From [Mycobacterium] fortunisiensis (lineage in GTDB: Bacteria > Actinomycetota > Actinomycetes > Mycobacteriales > Mycobacteriaceae): a DNA stretch of 64,000 nucleotides. Location of the stretch: NCBI RefSeq assembly GCF_019050325.1, contig NZ_VOMB01000002.1, positions 62,001 to 126,000 of the forward strand, in the 5' to 3' direction. The notes below the pieces were generated by a model, which was given only the letters and a program-made list of their open reading frames with translations, searched no databases and had not been told where the DNA came from. Shown piece by piece: positions 18,756 through 26,963 of the stretch. The number at the start of each line of letters is the position of its first letter. Position 1 is the first letter of the stretch. The translations under genes and the position numbers were made by a program.

Positions 18756-18797
18756 TCGGGGGTCGTCACATTCCTGTTCACCGACATCGAAGGCTCT
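18756..18797 (+). pseudogene. N-terminal fragment of a second class III cyclase gene
   Basis: Fourteen codons reading SGVVTFLFTDIEGS, the exact opening signature of mycobacterial cyclase/LuxR-type regulators. They stop abruptly at 18797, where the reading frame enters the antisense of the neighbouring regulator. The full gene next door begins with the same signature (IATFLFTDVEGS) on the opposite strand, so this is debris of a paralogue whose remainder is deleted. Confidence 0.75.
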
Positions 18798-21451
18798 CAG
18801 CCATCCGCGTCGCCCTTGTCAGCCGTCAAAGCTGAACGGGCGTAGCAGATTTGATCGAATGCGTAGGTCACGGCCTCGGCGTGCGCCATGCCCTTGCCGC
18901 GGCGCAGTAACGACCGATACGCGGACTCGCCGAGGCTGTCGCGAACATGTGCGACGACACTCTCGGCCTCGACGAAGGTGGTGATGGGGACCGGATCGGC
19001 GGCGAAACCTAGCAGGACGGCGGCGGGCTCGTAGCGCCCGAGGCGGTCGAAGGCGATGGCGAGCAAGGTCAGCGGTCCACGGATCAGCTCGTAGCCGCCG
19101 GAATCGTAGAACGAGTGGAGGACGTGCGTCAGCAGTTCGAGCGCCTCCGCGGCGCGGCCGCCGATGACCGCGAGGCGGGACAGCCCGATGATCGCGGTGG
19201 CTTCGTTGAAGCGATTTCCGCTGTCTTGGGCGAGCGCGAGTGCGCGCTTTTGCATGTCGTAGGCGACGGCCGGATCGGTGGCGAAATGGCTCCAGCCGTA
19301 GGCAGTCAGAGCGAGCACCTTGGTGTTGGGATTACCTGTGGTTTCGGCGGCTTCGAGTAGCCCGTCGGCGGCGGTTCGGGCCTCGTCGTAGGCGCTCGCG
19401 TTGGCCAACGCCAGAACCAGGCATACCTGCGCCAGGGTATGCGGGCGGCGCGCGATCACGTTGTGCACGTAGCGCGCGGCTTCCAGTGGCCGGCCCGCCA
19501 TGCTGTGTCCGGCGTACAAGGCGGCTTCGAAGCCGAACGGGACCGGGTCGAAGTCACCGCTCTCGATGATCGCCTCACCCGTCACCGCATAGCGCATCGC
19601 GTCGTCGAGGCGGCCGGTGGCGTAACACTGTGCGGCTCCGACGAAGAGTTGAGCCAGGCGCGGGTGCCCGACCTCAAGTGCCGGCTCGATGAGTTCGGCG
19701 GCCCAGCCGGTCGGCTCGGACTGCTCGGTCAGGCAGCCGAGCATCGAAGTGTAGAAGGCGATCGCTGCGGCAGTGTCGAGATCCTGTTCGTCGGTCGCCC
19801 ACCGGAAGGCGGCACGCAGATTGGCCAGGTTCGCCGCGAACCATTCGTAAGCTTCGCGCTGGCGCGGGCTGTCCCACAACGCCATCACGTCGGTCTCCAT
19901 CGCTGCGTAGTGAGCGGCGTGCGCCGCGCGGCACTCCTCGGCGCTGCCGCGCGCGGCGAGCAGTTCCTCGGCGAACTGGCGGATCGTTTCGAGCATCGAG
20001 TACCTGGTCCGTCCACCGGCGCGGTCGGCCACCACCAGGGACTTGCGAACCAGAGCGTCGAGCACATCGAGCGCCGTGAACTCGTCGCCGTCCGTGGCTA
20101 CTGCCGCAGCGTCGGCCAGGCCGAAGCCGCCGGCGAACACCGAGCATCGCTCCAGGACGACCTGTTCTGCCGCGCTGAGCAATTCGTAGGACCACGCGAC
20201 CGTCTGATGCAACGTCTGATGGCGCTCCAGGCCCCGTCTGGATCCGACCAACAACCGGAACCGGTGGTCGAGCCGGTCGCGGATCTCCGCCACGGTCATT
20301 GATTGCATGCGGGAGGCAGCCAGTTCGATGGCCAGTGGGATCCCGTCGAGACGTTCACAGATCTCCACCACAGCAGACGCCTGGGCGGGTGAGTCGAGCG
20401 GGACTCCGGGCGCGATGGCCAAAGCGCGATCGCAGAACAGGCGTACCGCCGCCGAACCGGCACCGGTGGTCAGCGAGGGGACCGGCCACAGCTGTTCACC
20501 GACCGCGAGCAGTCCTTCCCGGCTCGTGGCAAGGATTTTCACGGTTGGCGAAGTGGCGAGGATGGCGTCGACCATTTCGGCCACGGCATCCAACAGGTGT
20601 TCGCAGTTGTCGAAGATCAATAGTCGTCGGCGTCCGGTCAGAGCTGCCGCGACGCTCTGGGCCACGCTGAGTCCCGGCTGCTGCATGATGCCGAGCGTGG
20701 CGGCCACGACGTCTGGTAGCGCGCGAGGATCGGTGACTGCTGCAAGCTCGATGAGCCACACACCGTCACTGAACAGATCCGCCGTCCGGACGCCGACTTC
20801 GTGGGCCAGCCGAGTCTTTCCCACGCCGCCCACCCCGGTCAGGGTCACCAACCGGTGTGTCGTCACGGCTTCTACGAGGTCGGATAACACCGCTTCACGG
20901 CCAACAAAGCTGTTTGTGGGCGCTCGGAGATTTCCCGGCGCCGAATCCTCGGTTTTCAGCGGTGGGAATTCGGTGCGCAAGCCTGTCGCCTGGACTTGAT
21001 ACAACTCAACAGGTTTGGCGATATCGCGAAGTTGACGCGGGCCGTGGCCGAGCAGCTCGACGCCACTCATCAGCTCGGCTGTCACGCCGTCGAGCAGGAT
21101 CTGTCCGCCGTGCCCGGCGGCCATGATGCGGGCGGCCCGGTTGAGCACGGGCCCGAAGTAGTCGCCGTCGCGCAGTTCGGCTTCCCCGGTGGCCAGGCCC
21201 ATGCGCACTGGCAGGGACAGGTGCCGTTGCGCGGCCACCGCGGCGTTGACGGCGGCCGAGGGTGAGGAGAACACCGCGCAGATGCCGTCGCCGGTGTGCT
21301 TGAACAGCGCGCCGGCGTGCTCGGCCACCGCCCGGCGCAGCACCTCGTCGTGGACCGCCAACGCGTCGCGCATCGCCTCGGTATCGGTCTCCCACCGTCG
21401 GGTGGAACCTTCGACGTCGGTGAACAGAAACGTGGCGATGCCCGGCGGCAT
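18797..21451 (-). CDS. Class III cyclase / STAND NTPase / TPR regulator, probably 3'-truncated
   Basis: 884-residue signalling protein. The N-terminal class III nucleotide cyclase domain (about 1-165) has the metal-binding FTDVEGS and HTGDGICAVF segments and NRAARIMAAGHGG. An AP-ATPase/NB-ARC module follows, with Walker A GVGGVGKTRLA (about 205-215) and Walker B LLIFDNCEHLLDA. A long TPR-like helical region completes it. Mycobacterial relatives (Rv1358, Rv0386, Rv2488c type) end in a LuxR helix-turn-helix; here the protein ends soon after VTYAFDQICYA with no HTH. Its stop codon coincides with the end of a foreign cyclase fragment, so the DNA-binding domain was probably lost by deletion. ATG at 21451 is preferred over an upstream start at 21598. 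Confidence 0.75.
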   Translation of the reverse strand: MPPGIATFLFTDVEGSTRRWETDTEAMRDALAVHDEVLRRAVAEHAGALFKHTGDGICAVFSSPSAAVNAAVAAQRHLSLPVRMGLATGEAELRDGDYFGPVLNRAARIMAAGHGGQILLDGVTAELMSGVELLGHGPRQLRDIAKPVELYQVQATGLRTEFPPLKTEDSAPGNLRAPTNSFVGREAVLSDLVEAVTTHRLVTLTGVGGVGKTRLAHEVGVRTADLFSDGVWLIELAAVTDPRALPDVVAATLGIMQQPGLSVAQSVAAALTGRRRLLIFDNCEHLLDAVAEMVDAILATSPTVKILATSREGLLAVGEQLWPVPSLTTGAGSAAVRLFCDRALAIAPGVPLDSPAQASAVVEICERLDGIPLAIELAASRMQSMTVAEIRDRLDHRFRLLVGSRRGLERHQTLHQTVAWSYELLSAAEQVVLERCSVFAGGFGLADAAAVATDGDEFTALDVLDALVRKSLVVADRAGGRTRYSMLETIRQFAEELLAARGSAEECRAAHAAHYAAMETDVMALWDSPRQREAYEWFAANLANLRAAFRWATDEQDLDTAAAIAFYTSMLGCLTEQSEPTGWAAELIEPALEVGHPRLAQLFVGAAQCYATGRLDDAMRYAVTGEAIIESGDFDPVPFGFEAALYAGHSMAGRPLEAARYVHNVIARRPHTLAQVCLVLALANASAYDEARTAADGLLEAAETTGNPNTKVLALTAYGWSHFATDPAVAYDMQKRALALAQDSGNRFNEATAIIGLSRLAVIGGRAAEALELLTHVLHSFYDSGGYELIRGPLTLLAIAFDRLGRYEPAAVLLGFAADPVPITTFVEAESVVAHVRDSLGESAYRSLLRRGKGMAHAEAVTYAFDQICYARSALTADKGDADG

Positions 21452-21674
21452 GTCGACGCCGTTCTCAGCGCGTTTCGGTGAATCGCATCGGCGCTCCCCA
21501 CGCTCGATCCGCTGCGTTCGGACATCGTAGGTCTGACCGAGGCGCCCGGACAGGGGATTGGCGGTGCGGGTGACCTGGGTGTTTCTGAATTCAAGCACCC
21601 GCCCACGTCAATTCCGGCCGACGTAACCAACCCGCAATTGACACCTGTCAAGTGGCGCCGGTTACAGTGCCCTC

Positions 21675-23225
21675 ATGCAGATTCGCGAGCATGCTGAAGC
21701 CAAGCCCGAAAAGCCGGCGATCATCCTTCACCCGTCCGGCACCGTCGTCACCTTCGGGGAGCTCGAAGCCCGCGCTAATCAGCTGGCCCACTACTTCCGC
21801 CGACAGGGGCTGCGGGAGGGCGACGTGGTCGCGATCCTCATGGAGAACAACCAGCACATCCATGCCGCGATGTGGGCGGCGCGGCGCAGCGGGCTGTACT
21901 ACGTGCCGATCAACACGCACCTGACCGCGGCCGAGGCGGCCTACATCATCGACAACAGCGGGGCCAAGGCGATCATCGGCTCGGCGGCGCTCAAGGACGT
22001 CCTGAGCGGCCTGGAAAAGGAACTGCCGCACGGCCTGCCCGACACCCTGCTGATCGCCGACGGAGCCGAATCGTCGGCGACCAGCGCCTCCGGCGACCTG
22101 GCCGGCTGGCAGCGCTACCCGGAGGCGGTCGCGGACCTGCCGGTCACCCCGATCGACGATGAGCTGGACGGCGATCTGCTGCAGTACTCGTCGGGAACGA
22201 CGGGTCGGCCCAAGGGCATCAAGCGTGAGTTGCCGCATGTGCCACCGTCGGAAACTCCCGGCATGATGGCCCCACTCGTCGGTTTCTGGATGCATCCCGA
22301 CGCCGTCTACCTGAGCCCCGCCCCGCTGTACCACACCGCACCGTCGGTGTGGTCCATGCAGACCCTGGCCGCCGGGATCACCACGGTGGTGCTGGAGCGC
22401 TTCGACGCCGAGGGCACCCTGGATGCCATCCAGAAGCACGGTGTGACGCACGGCCAGTTCGTCCCGGTGATGTTCACCCGGATGCTGAAATTGCCTGAGA
22501 GCGTGCGTAATTCGTATGACATCTCCAGCCTGGAGCGGGTGATGCACGCCGCCGCACCGTGCCCGGTGGAGATCAAGAAGCAGATGATCGACTGGTGGGG
22601 GCCGATCGTCGACGAGTACTACGCCTCATCGGAGGCCATCGGCGCGACGGTGATCTTCGCCGAGGACTGGTTGACCCACCCGGGCTCGGTGGGCAAGCCG
22701 ATGAACGGTGTGGTGCACATCCTCGATGAGGACGGCAAGGAACTGCCACCCGGTCAGGCCGGTGAGATCTTCTTCGAGGGCGGTGCCGATTTCGAGTACC
22801 TCAACGACGCCGAGAAGACCGCCTCTTCGAGGGACTCGCACGGCTGGAAGACGGTGGGCGACATCGGATATGTCGACGAGGAGGGCTACCTCTACCTGAC
22901 CGACCGTCGCCATCACATGATCATCTCGGGCGGGGTGAACATCTACCCGCAGGAAGCCGAGAACATGCTCGTCGTCCACCCCAAGGTGATGGACGCCGCG
23001 GTGTTCGGCATCCCTGATGAAGAGATGGGGCAGAGCGTCAAGGGCGTGGTGCAGACGGTGGATCCGGCCGACGCCACCCCAGAATTCGAGCGTGAGCTCC
23101 TCAACTGGCTGCGTGAGCGCCTGACGCACTACAAGTGCCCGCGGTCGATCTCGTTCGAGGCCGAGTTGCCCCGCACCGACACCGGCAAGCTGTTCAAGCA
23201 GGGGCTGATAAACAAGTACTCGTGA
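21675..23225 (+). CDS. fadD4: Fatty-acyl-CoA synthetase, FadD4-like
   Basis: 516-residue ANL-superfamily ligase that adenylates a carboxylic acid and transfers it to CoA. The AMP-binding motif is LQYSSGTTGRPKGIKRE. The acyl-site region YYASSEAIG and the GWKTVGDIGYVDEEGYLYLTDR A8 segment are present, and the C-terminal catalytic Lys lies in LPRTDTGKLFK. Position after pckG and sequence (MQIREHAEAKPEKPAIIL start) fit Rv0214 fadD4. The acyl substrate is unknown. The next gene starts within its stop codon (GTGA), so a coupled acyl-CoA activation/hydration step is implied. Confidence 0.82.
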   Translation: MQIREHAEAKPEKPAIILHPSGTVVTFGELEARANQLAHYFRRQGLREGDVVAILMENNQHIHAAMWAARRSGLYYVPINTHLTAAEAAYIIDNSGAKAIIGSAALKDVLSGLEKELPHGLPDTLLIADGAESSATSASGDLAGWQRYPEAVADLPVTPIDDELDGDLLQYSSGTTGRPKGIKRELPHVPPSETPGMMAPLVGFWMHPDAVYLSPAPLYHTAPSVWSMQTLAAGITTVVLERFDAEGTLDAIQKHGVTHGQFVPVMFTRMLKLPESVRNSYDISSLERVMHAAAPCPVEIKKQMIDWWGPIVDEYYASSEAIGATVIFAEDWLTHPGSVGKPMNGVVHILDEDGKELPPGQAGEIFFEGGADFEYLNDAEKTASSRDSHGWKTVGDIGYVDEEGYLYLTDRRHHMIISGGVNIYPQEAENMLVVHPKVMDAAVFGIPDEEMGQSVKGVVQTVDPADATPEFERELLNWLRERLTHYKCPRSISFEAELPRTDTGKLFKQGLINKYS

Positions 23226-24121
23226 CCGTCCTGGAGCTGCCGGCAGGGATCCGGGTCGGGGTCGAGACCCCGACCGATCCCGCGACGTTCACGTTGACCA
23301 CACGCCCGACCGAGGATCGGCGGGCGGTCACCGTGGGCTCCGTCGACCTGGCGGTGGCCGCGCTGACCGAGCGCTGCCAGATGTGGCCGCAGGCCGCCGC
23401 GATCTGCGTCGACGTGCTGCGCAGCGTCGACGTGAGCGCCCCGGCGTTCGGTGGGATCGTCACCGAATCGCTGGCGTACTCGACGCTGCAGTCCGGGAAC
23501 GAGTTCGCCCGGTGGTTGTCCGAGCGCGGCCCGGCCACCGTGCCGCAGCTGCCCGAACCGGTGCAGGCCCACCGCGACGGCAACACCCTGCACGTGCGGT
23601 TCAACCGGCCGCAGCGGCACAATGCGTTCTCCACCGACGCCCGGGGGGCGCTGCTGGAGGCGCTCGAGGTGGCCCGGCTGGATCCCTCGGTGGACGAGGT
23701 GGTGCTCGGCGGCAACGGCCGATCCTTTTGCAGCGGTGGAGATCTGGCCGAGTTCGGTTCGTTCGCCGATCCGGCCAGCGCCCATCTGGCCCGCACCCGG
23801 CACAGCCCGGCCCTGGCCCTCGACGAACTGACGGCCAGGCTGGGACGACGTTGCCGCGCCGAGGTGCACGGCCAGGTGCTCGGCAGCGGGCTGGAGATGG
23901 CGTGTTACTGCGGCTGGGTCAGTTGCCACCCGGACGCGGTCATCGGGCTGCCCGAACTGGCACTGGGATTGATCCCCGGAGCCGGCGGCACGGTGAGCAT
24001 CACCCGACGGATCGGGCGGTGGCGCACCGCCTATCTCGTGCTGTCGGGGCAGACGATCGACGCAGCCACGGCGCTGGCCTGGGGCCTGGTCGACGAGATC
24101 GCCGCGGTGCCCGCGACCTGA
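23222..24121 (+). CDS. Enoyl-CoA hydratase/isomerase family protein
   Basis: 299-residue crotonase-fold protein with a ~110-residue extra N-terminal region before the core VRFNRPQRHNAFS. Oxyanion-hole segments are GRSFCSGGDLAEFG and HGQVLGSGLEMACYC. The LPELALGLIPGAGGT stretch carries Glu at one of the usual catalytic positions. The N-terminal extension (VTVLELPAGIRVGVET) is not a standard part of the family. GTG at 23222 overlaps the fadD4 stop, which sets the start and indicates co-translation. The reaction is probably hydration or isomerisation of the CoA ester made by the ligase. Confidence 0.8.
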   Translation: MTVLELPAGIRVGVETPTDPATFTLTTRPTEDRRAVTVGSVDLAVAALTERCQMWPQAAAICVDVLRSVDVSAPAFGGIVTESLAYSTLQSGNEFARWLSERGPATVPQLPEPVQAHRDGNTLHVRFNRPQRHNAFSTDARGALLEALEVARLDPSVDEVVLGGNGRSFCSGGDLAEFGSFADPASAHLARTRHSPALALDELTARLGRRCRAEVHGQVLGSGLEMACYCGWVSCHPDAVIGLPELALGLIPGAGGTVSITRRIGRWRTAYLVLSGQTIDAATALAWGLVDEIAAVPAT

Positions 24122-24475
24122 TCAGCCGCAGCGGTCACGGAATTCGACGGCGGGTTGGCGGATCCCCTGCAAGTCGGCACGTACCTGGGGATTCTCGTCA
24201 CCGTAGGCTCGGATCTTCTCTCGGATCTGGTCCTTGGGTAGGCCCTTGAGGCCAGTCATGAAAGTGTTCACCTCGGGGTGGGCGAACAAATAGTCCGACG
24301 TGGCCGCCGACACGCCCGACATGACCCTGGCCAGGTCGGCGGACGTGCAGTCCGGTGGCGGGTCGGCGGCTGCGCCTGCGGCGGTGCCCACCAGTGCGGC
24401 GCCGGCGATCGCGGCACCGGCAATCCCGGCCGTCAGTCGGTGCAGGGGGAGGTGCAGGGAAAAGGGTGTTGTCAT
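24122..24475 (-). CDS. Third hemophore-like secreted protein
   Basis: 117-residue exported protein with a signal peptide of residues 1-37 ending AAA. The mature part begins DPPPDC, with C43 and a terminal RDRCG Cys as the likely disulfide. Y62 and H66 in YLFAHPEVN keep the hemophore Tyr-x3-His pair. It is closer to the gene at 2,744 than to that at 1,995. It converges with the crotonase gene without a gap between stops, so the two transcripts must terminate in each other's coding region or overlap. Confidence 0.82.
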   Translation of the reverse strand: MTTPFSLHLPLHRLTAGIAGAAIAGAALVGTAAGAAADPPPDCTSADLARVMSGVSAATSDYLFAHPEVNTFMTGLKGLPKDQIREKIRAYGDENPQVRADLQGIRQPAVEFRDRCG

Positions 24476-24547
24476 GTGCGGCTCCTCACCGATACGTGTG
24501 CGACCTGAACGGCATTGAACAAATACCTGTCGGGGACAGCGGGTTAC

Positions 24548-24862
24548 TCAACGCGGGCCGATCCCGGGCCGGCCCGGACGTCCGATGTCGATGCCGCCGC
24601 CGGGCGGTGGCCCTGGGTCGATCCCGATGTCGAGATCCCAGTCGGAGTCGCAATACCAGTCGTATTCGCAGGGGTAGGGCACGACTGGCCCGGAAAATCC
24701 GGGCCCGCTTCCGCCGTCGGCGCCACGGACTTCCCCTTGCGCGCACACGGTGACGCCATTGGCATTGGTGCATTCGGCGGCGGCGGGGGGTGCGCCGGCG
24801 ATGGCGATCGGCACGGCCGTGGTGCCCAGGGCTGCGAGCAAGAAACGGTACAGGACTGACAT
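24548..24862 (-). CDS. Small secreted Gly/Pro-rich protein
   Basis: 104 residues. The signal peptide is about 1-29 (MSVLYRFLLAALGTTAVP ending AAA). A short mature domain has four Cys (ECTNANGVTVCAQG and YPCEYDWYCDSDW). The tail is Gly/Pro/Asp-rich (DIGIDPGPPPGGG). Small exported proteins of this composition are common in mycobacteria and have no assigned role. No clear ribosome site precedes the ATG. It is transcribed towards the hemophore-like gene, 72 bases away. Confidence 0.6.
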   Translation of the reverse strand: MSVLYRFLLAALGTTAVPIAIAGAPPAAAECTNANGVTVCAQGEVRGADGGSGPGFSGPVVPYPCEYDWYCDSDWDLDIGIDPGPPPGGGIDIGRPGRPGIGPR

Positions 24863-25065
24863 TGCCCGCCTTCCGCCGGTACTCCTTGACGCTTGTGAGC
24901 GTAAAGGACGTGAACAGAAAATTCGCAGGTTCTTCCGGCAAGCTGAACAGCGGAGCCGCAATGTATTTGGCTTCGAAAACAAGTGACGGGCCGTCCAACC
25001 GGACTGGTGTGTGCTTGGATGAAGCCACCAACTATCTGGCGTCCGGTTTCGCCACGGGAGGTCTG

Positions 25066-25626
25066 ATGTCGTCGAGTGAGCATGCATGGACCACGCCGGC
25101 AGCCAAGGCCATTCCGAAAGAGGGCTATTTCGAGCTAGAGCGTGGTCGGTATGGACCGATCTATCCCAAGACCCCGGCCTGCTATGGATTCTCCATCATC
25201 GCCAAGGTGAAGGAGGGGCGTGAGGAAGCGATCCGCGCCTACGGCAAGCAGATCGAAGAGGCGATCGCCGCCAGTCCCGATGTTCTCGCCCCGCTTCGGC
25301 TCCACTACTTACGATGGCAGCTTTTCGATGTGGGGTCCGGACTGCATTTCCAGTACCAGGGCATCTTCGACACCGACTTCGACAAGTACACCGAGGATGC
25401 GGTGGCGCTGTTCAGCCAGACCGGAATCACCACGGTGTTCACCAACCTGGAGGGTTTTCCGGAGGACTGGAAGGAGAACCCGCAGGCGTTCGTGGAGTTC
25501 GTCCGCGCACATCAGTGCCCCAGCTTTCTCGAGTACGGCGAATACCCTTATGTCACTGCCGAAGAGATCAAAAAGGCGCTGCGGTTGAAGGCGGCCTTCT
25601 CCACCGCGCTCGACCAGATGCAATAG
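25066..25626 (+). CDS. Unrecognised protein, first gene of the DyP operon
   Basis: 186 residues, no signal peptide or TM. The sequence has alternating beta/alpha character (CYGFSIIAKVKEGREEAIRAYGKQ; LHFQYQGIFDTDFDKYTEDAVALF) that looks like a ferredoxin-like or dimeric alpha-beta barrel fold, the fold class to which DyP peroxidases also belong. I cannot assign it to a named family. GGGAGG at 25056-25061 fixes ATG 25066. Its stop is 8 bases before the DyP gene, so they are almost certainly co-expressed. A structural partner or accessory half-domain for the peroxidase is inferred from fold type and operon position only. Confidence 0.7.
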   Translation: MSSSEHAWTTPAAKAIPKEGYFELERGRYGPIYPKTPACYGFSIIAKVKEGREEAIRAYGKQIEEAIAASPDVLAPLRLHYLRWQLFDVGSGLHFQYQGIFDTDFDKYTEDAVALFSQTGITTVFTNLEGFPEDWKENPQAFVEFVRAHQCPSFLEYGEYPYVTAEEIKKALRLKAAFSTALDQMQ

Positions 25627-25634
25627 GCCGTCGG

Positions 25635-26963
25635 ATGCAGGCCGGCCTGGAGCTCGACGACATTCAGCACATCGTGTTGACCCGAACACCGGCCTTGACG
25701 GGCCGTTACGAATTTCTGTCGTTCGACGATGCCGCCGACGGCTGCGGCTGGTTACGTGGGCTGCTGGATCGGGTCGCGTCGGTAACCGAAGCCCGCGATT
25801 CGATGGACGGAACCCGCCGCTGGATCAGCCTGGCGTTCACGTGGACTGGGCTGCGCGCGCTGGGCGTGTCCGACGAATCACTGGCGACCTTTCCCGATGA
25901 GTTCCGTGAAGGCATGGCAGCGCGGGCTGACATCTTGGGCGATACCGGGATGAACAGCCCGGACCACTGGGTGGGCGGTCTCTCCGGCGCCGACGTGCAT
26001 GCCATCGCCATACTCTTCGCGCGTGACGCGGACGAACATGCCCGCTGTGTCGGCGAACATGACAAGCACCTGGCCCGTTTCCCGGGTGTTCGGAGCCTTT
26101 CCCATCTTGATCTCAACGCGAATCCACCCTTCAACTACGCACACGATCACTTCGGCTTCCGGGATCGGCTGTCACAGCCGGCAGTCAAGGGCGCCGGTGA
26201 GGAGCCCACGCCGGGTTCCGGTCCGGCGCTGGAGCCGGGGGAGTTCATTCTGGGTTATCCCGACGAGAACGGTCCCCCCACCGGCCTACCCCAGCCGGAG
26301 GTGTTGTCGCACAACGGAAGCTATCTGGCCTACCGGCGGCTGCGTGAGCACGTCGGGGCGTTCCGTGATTTCTTGCGCGCCAACGCCGACACGGCCGACG
26401 CTCAGGAGCTGCTTGCCGCGAAACTAATGGGCCGCTGGCGCAGCGGGGCTCCGCTGGTGCTGGCACCGCAACGGGATGACCCCCAGCTGGGTGCAGATCC
26501 GATGCGCAACAACGACTTCAACTACAAGGAAATGGACCCGCACGGCTACGCTGTCCCGCTCGGTTCCCACGCGCGGCGGCTGAATCCACGCGATACCGCG
26601 CACAACATGAACCGCCACAGGATGATCCGCCGTGGCGCGACCTACGGCCCGGCCCTGCCGGACGATGAGTCAGATGACGGTCTGGATCGCGGCATCGCCG
26701 CATTCATCATCTGTGCCAGCCTGGTTCGGCAATTCGAGTTCGCCCAGAACGTGTGGATCAACGATGCGTCGTTCCACGAGCTGGGCAACGAGCATGACCC
26801 GATCTGCGGAACGCAAGACGGCACCCTCGACTTCACGGTGCCGCGTCGGCCGATCCGCAAGGTGTTCAAAGGCCTGCCCGCGTTCACCACGGTGTTGGGC
26901 GGTGCCTACTTCTTCCTCCCCGGAATCAACGCGCTGCGACACCTTGCGGACGGCCAGGCATGA
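25635..26963 (+). CDS. Dye-decolorising (DyP-type) peroxidase homologue
   Basis: 442-residue heme-peroxidase homologue with no Tat signal, so probably cytosolic. The proximal heme His is H328 in NMNRHRMIRRGATYG, a clear DyP signature. The distal catalytic motif GxxDG appears as GFRDR (174-178): the catalytic Asp177 remains, but the final Gly is Arg. C-terminal FFLPG closes the fold. The length is near that of the longer DyP classes. The start ATG at 25635 follows the previous stop by 8 bases, and the next gene overlaps by four. No encapsulin gene is adjacent, so the usual DyP cargo arrangement does not apply; the partners here are unrecognised proteins. Confidence 0.85.
   Translation: MQAGLELDDIQHIVLTRTPALTGRYEFLSFDDAADGCGWLRGLLDRVASVTEARDSMDGTRRWISLAFTWTGLRALGVSDESLATFPDEFREGMAARADILGDTGMNSPDHWVGGLSGADVHAIAILFARDADEHARCVGEHDKHLARFPGVRSLSHLDLNANPPFNYAHDHFGFRDRLSQPAVKGAGEEPTPGSGPALEPGEFILGYPDENGPPTGLPQPEVLSHNGSYLAYRRLREHVGAFRDFLRANADTADAQELLAAKLMGRWRSGAPLVLAPQRDDPQLGADPMRNNDFNYKEMDPHGYAVPLGSHARRLNPRDTAHNMNRHRMIRRGATYGPALPDDESDDGLDRGIAAFIICASLVRQFEFAQNVWINDASFHELGNEHDPICGTQDGTLDFTVPRRPIRKVFKGLPAFTTVLGGAYFFLPGINALRHLADGQA

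Noticed and set aside
18581..18835. 84-codon plus-strand gene beginning MMSSSRPMPTVEP
   Set aside because: It runs antisense to the MmpL remnant; only the separate 14-codon cyclase fragment in another frame has real similarity.
24790..25065. N-terminal extension of the first DyP-operon protein
   Set aside because: The extension overlaps the divergent secreted-protein gene and lacks a ribosome site; GGGAGG marks ATG 25066.
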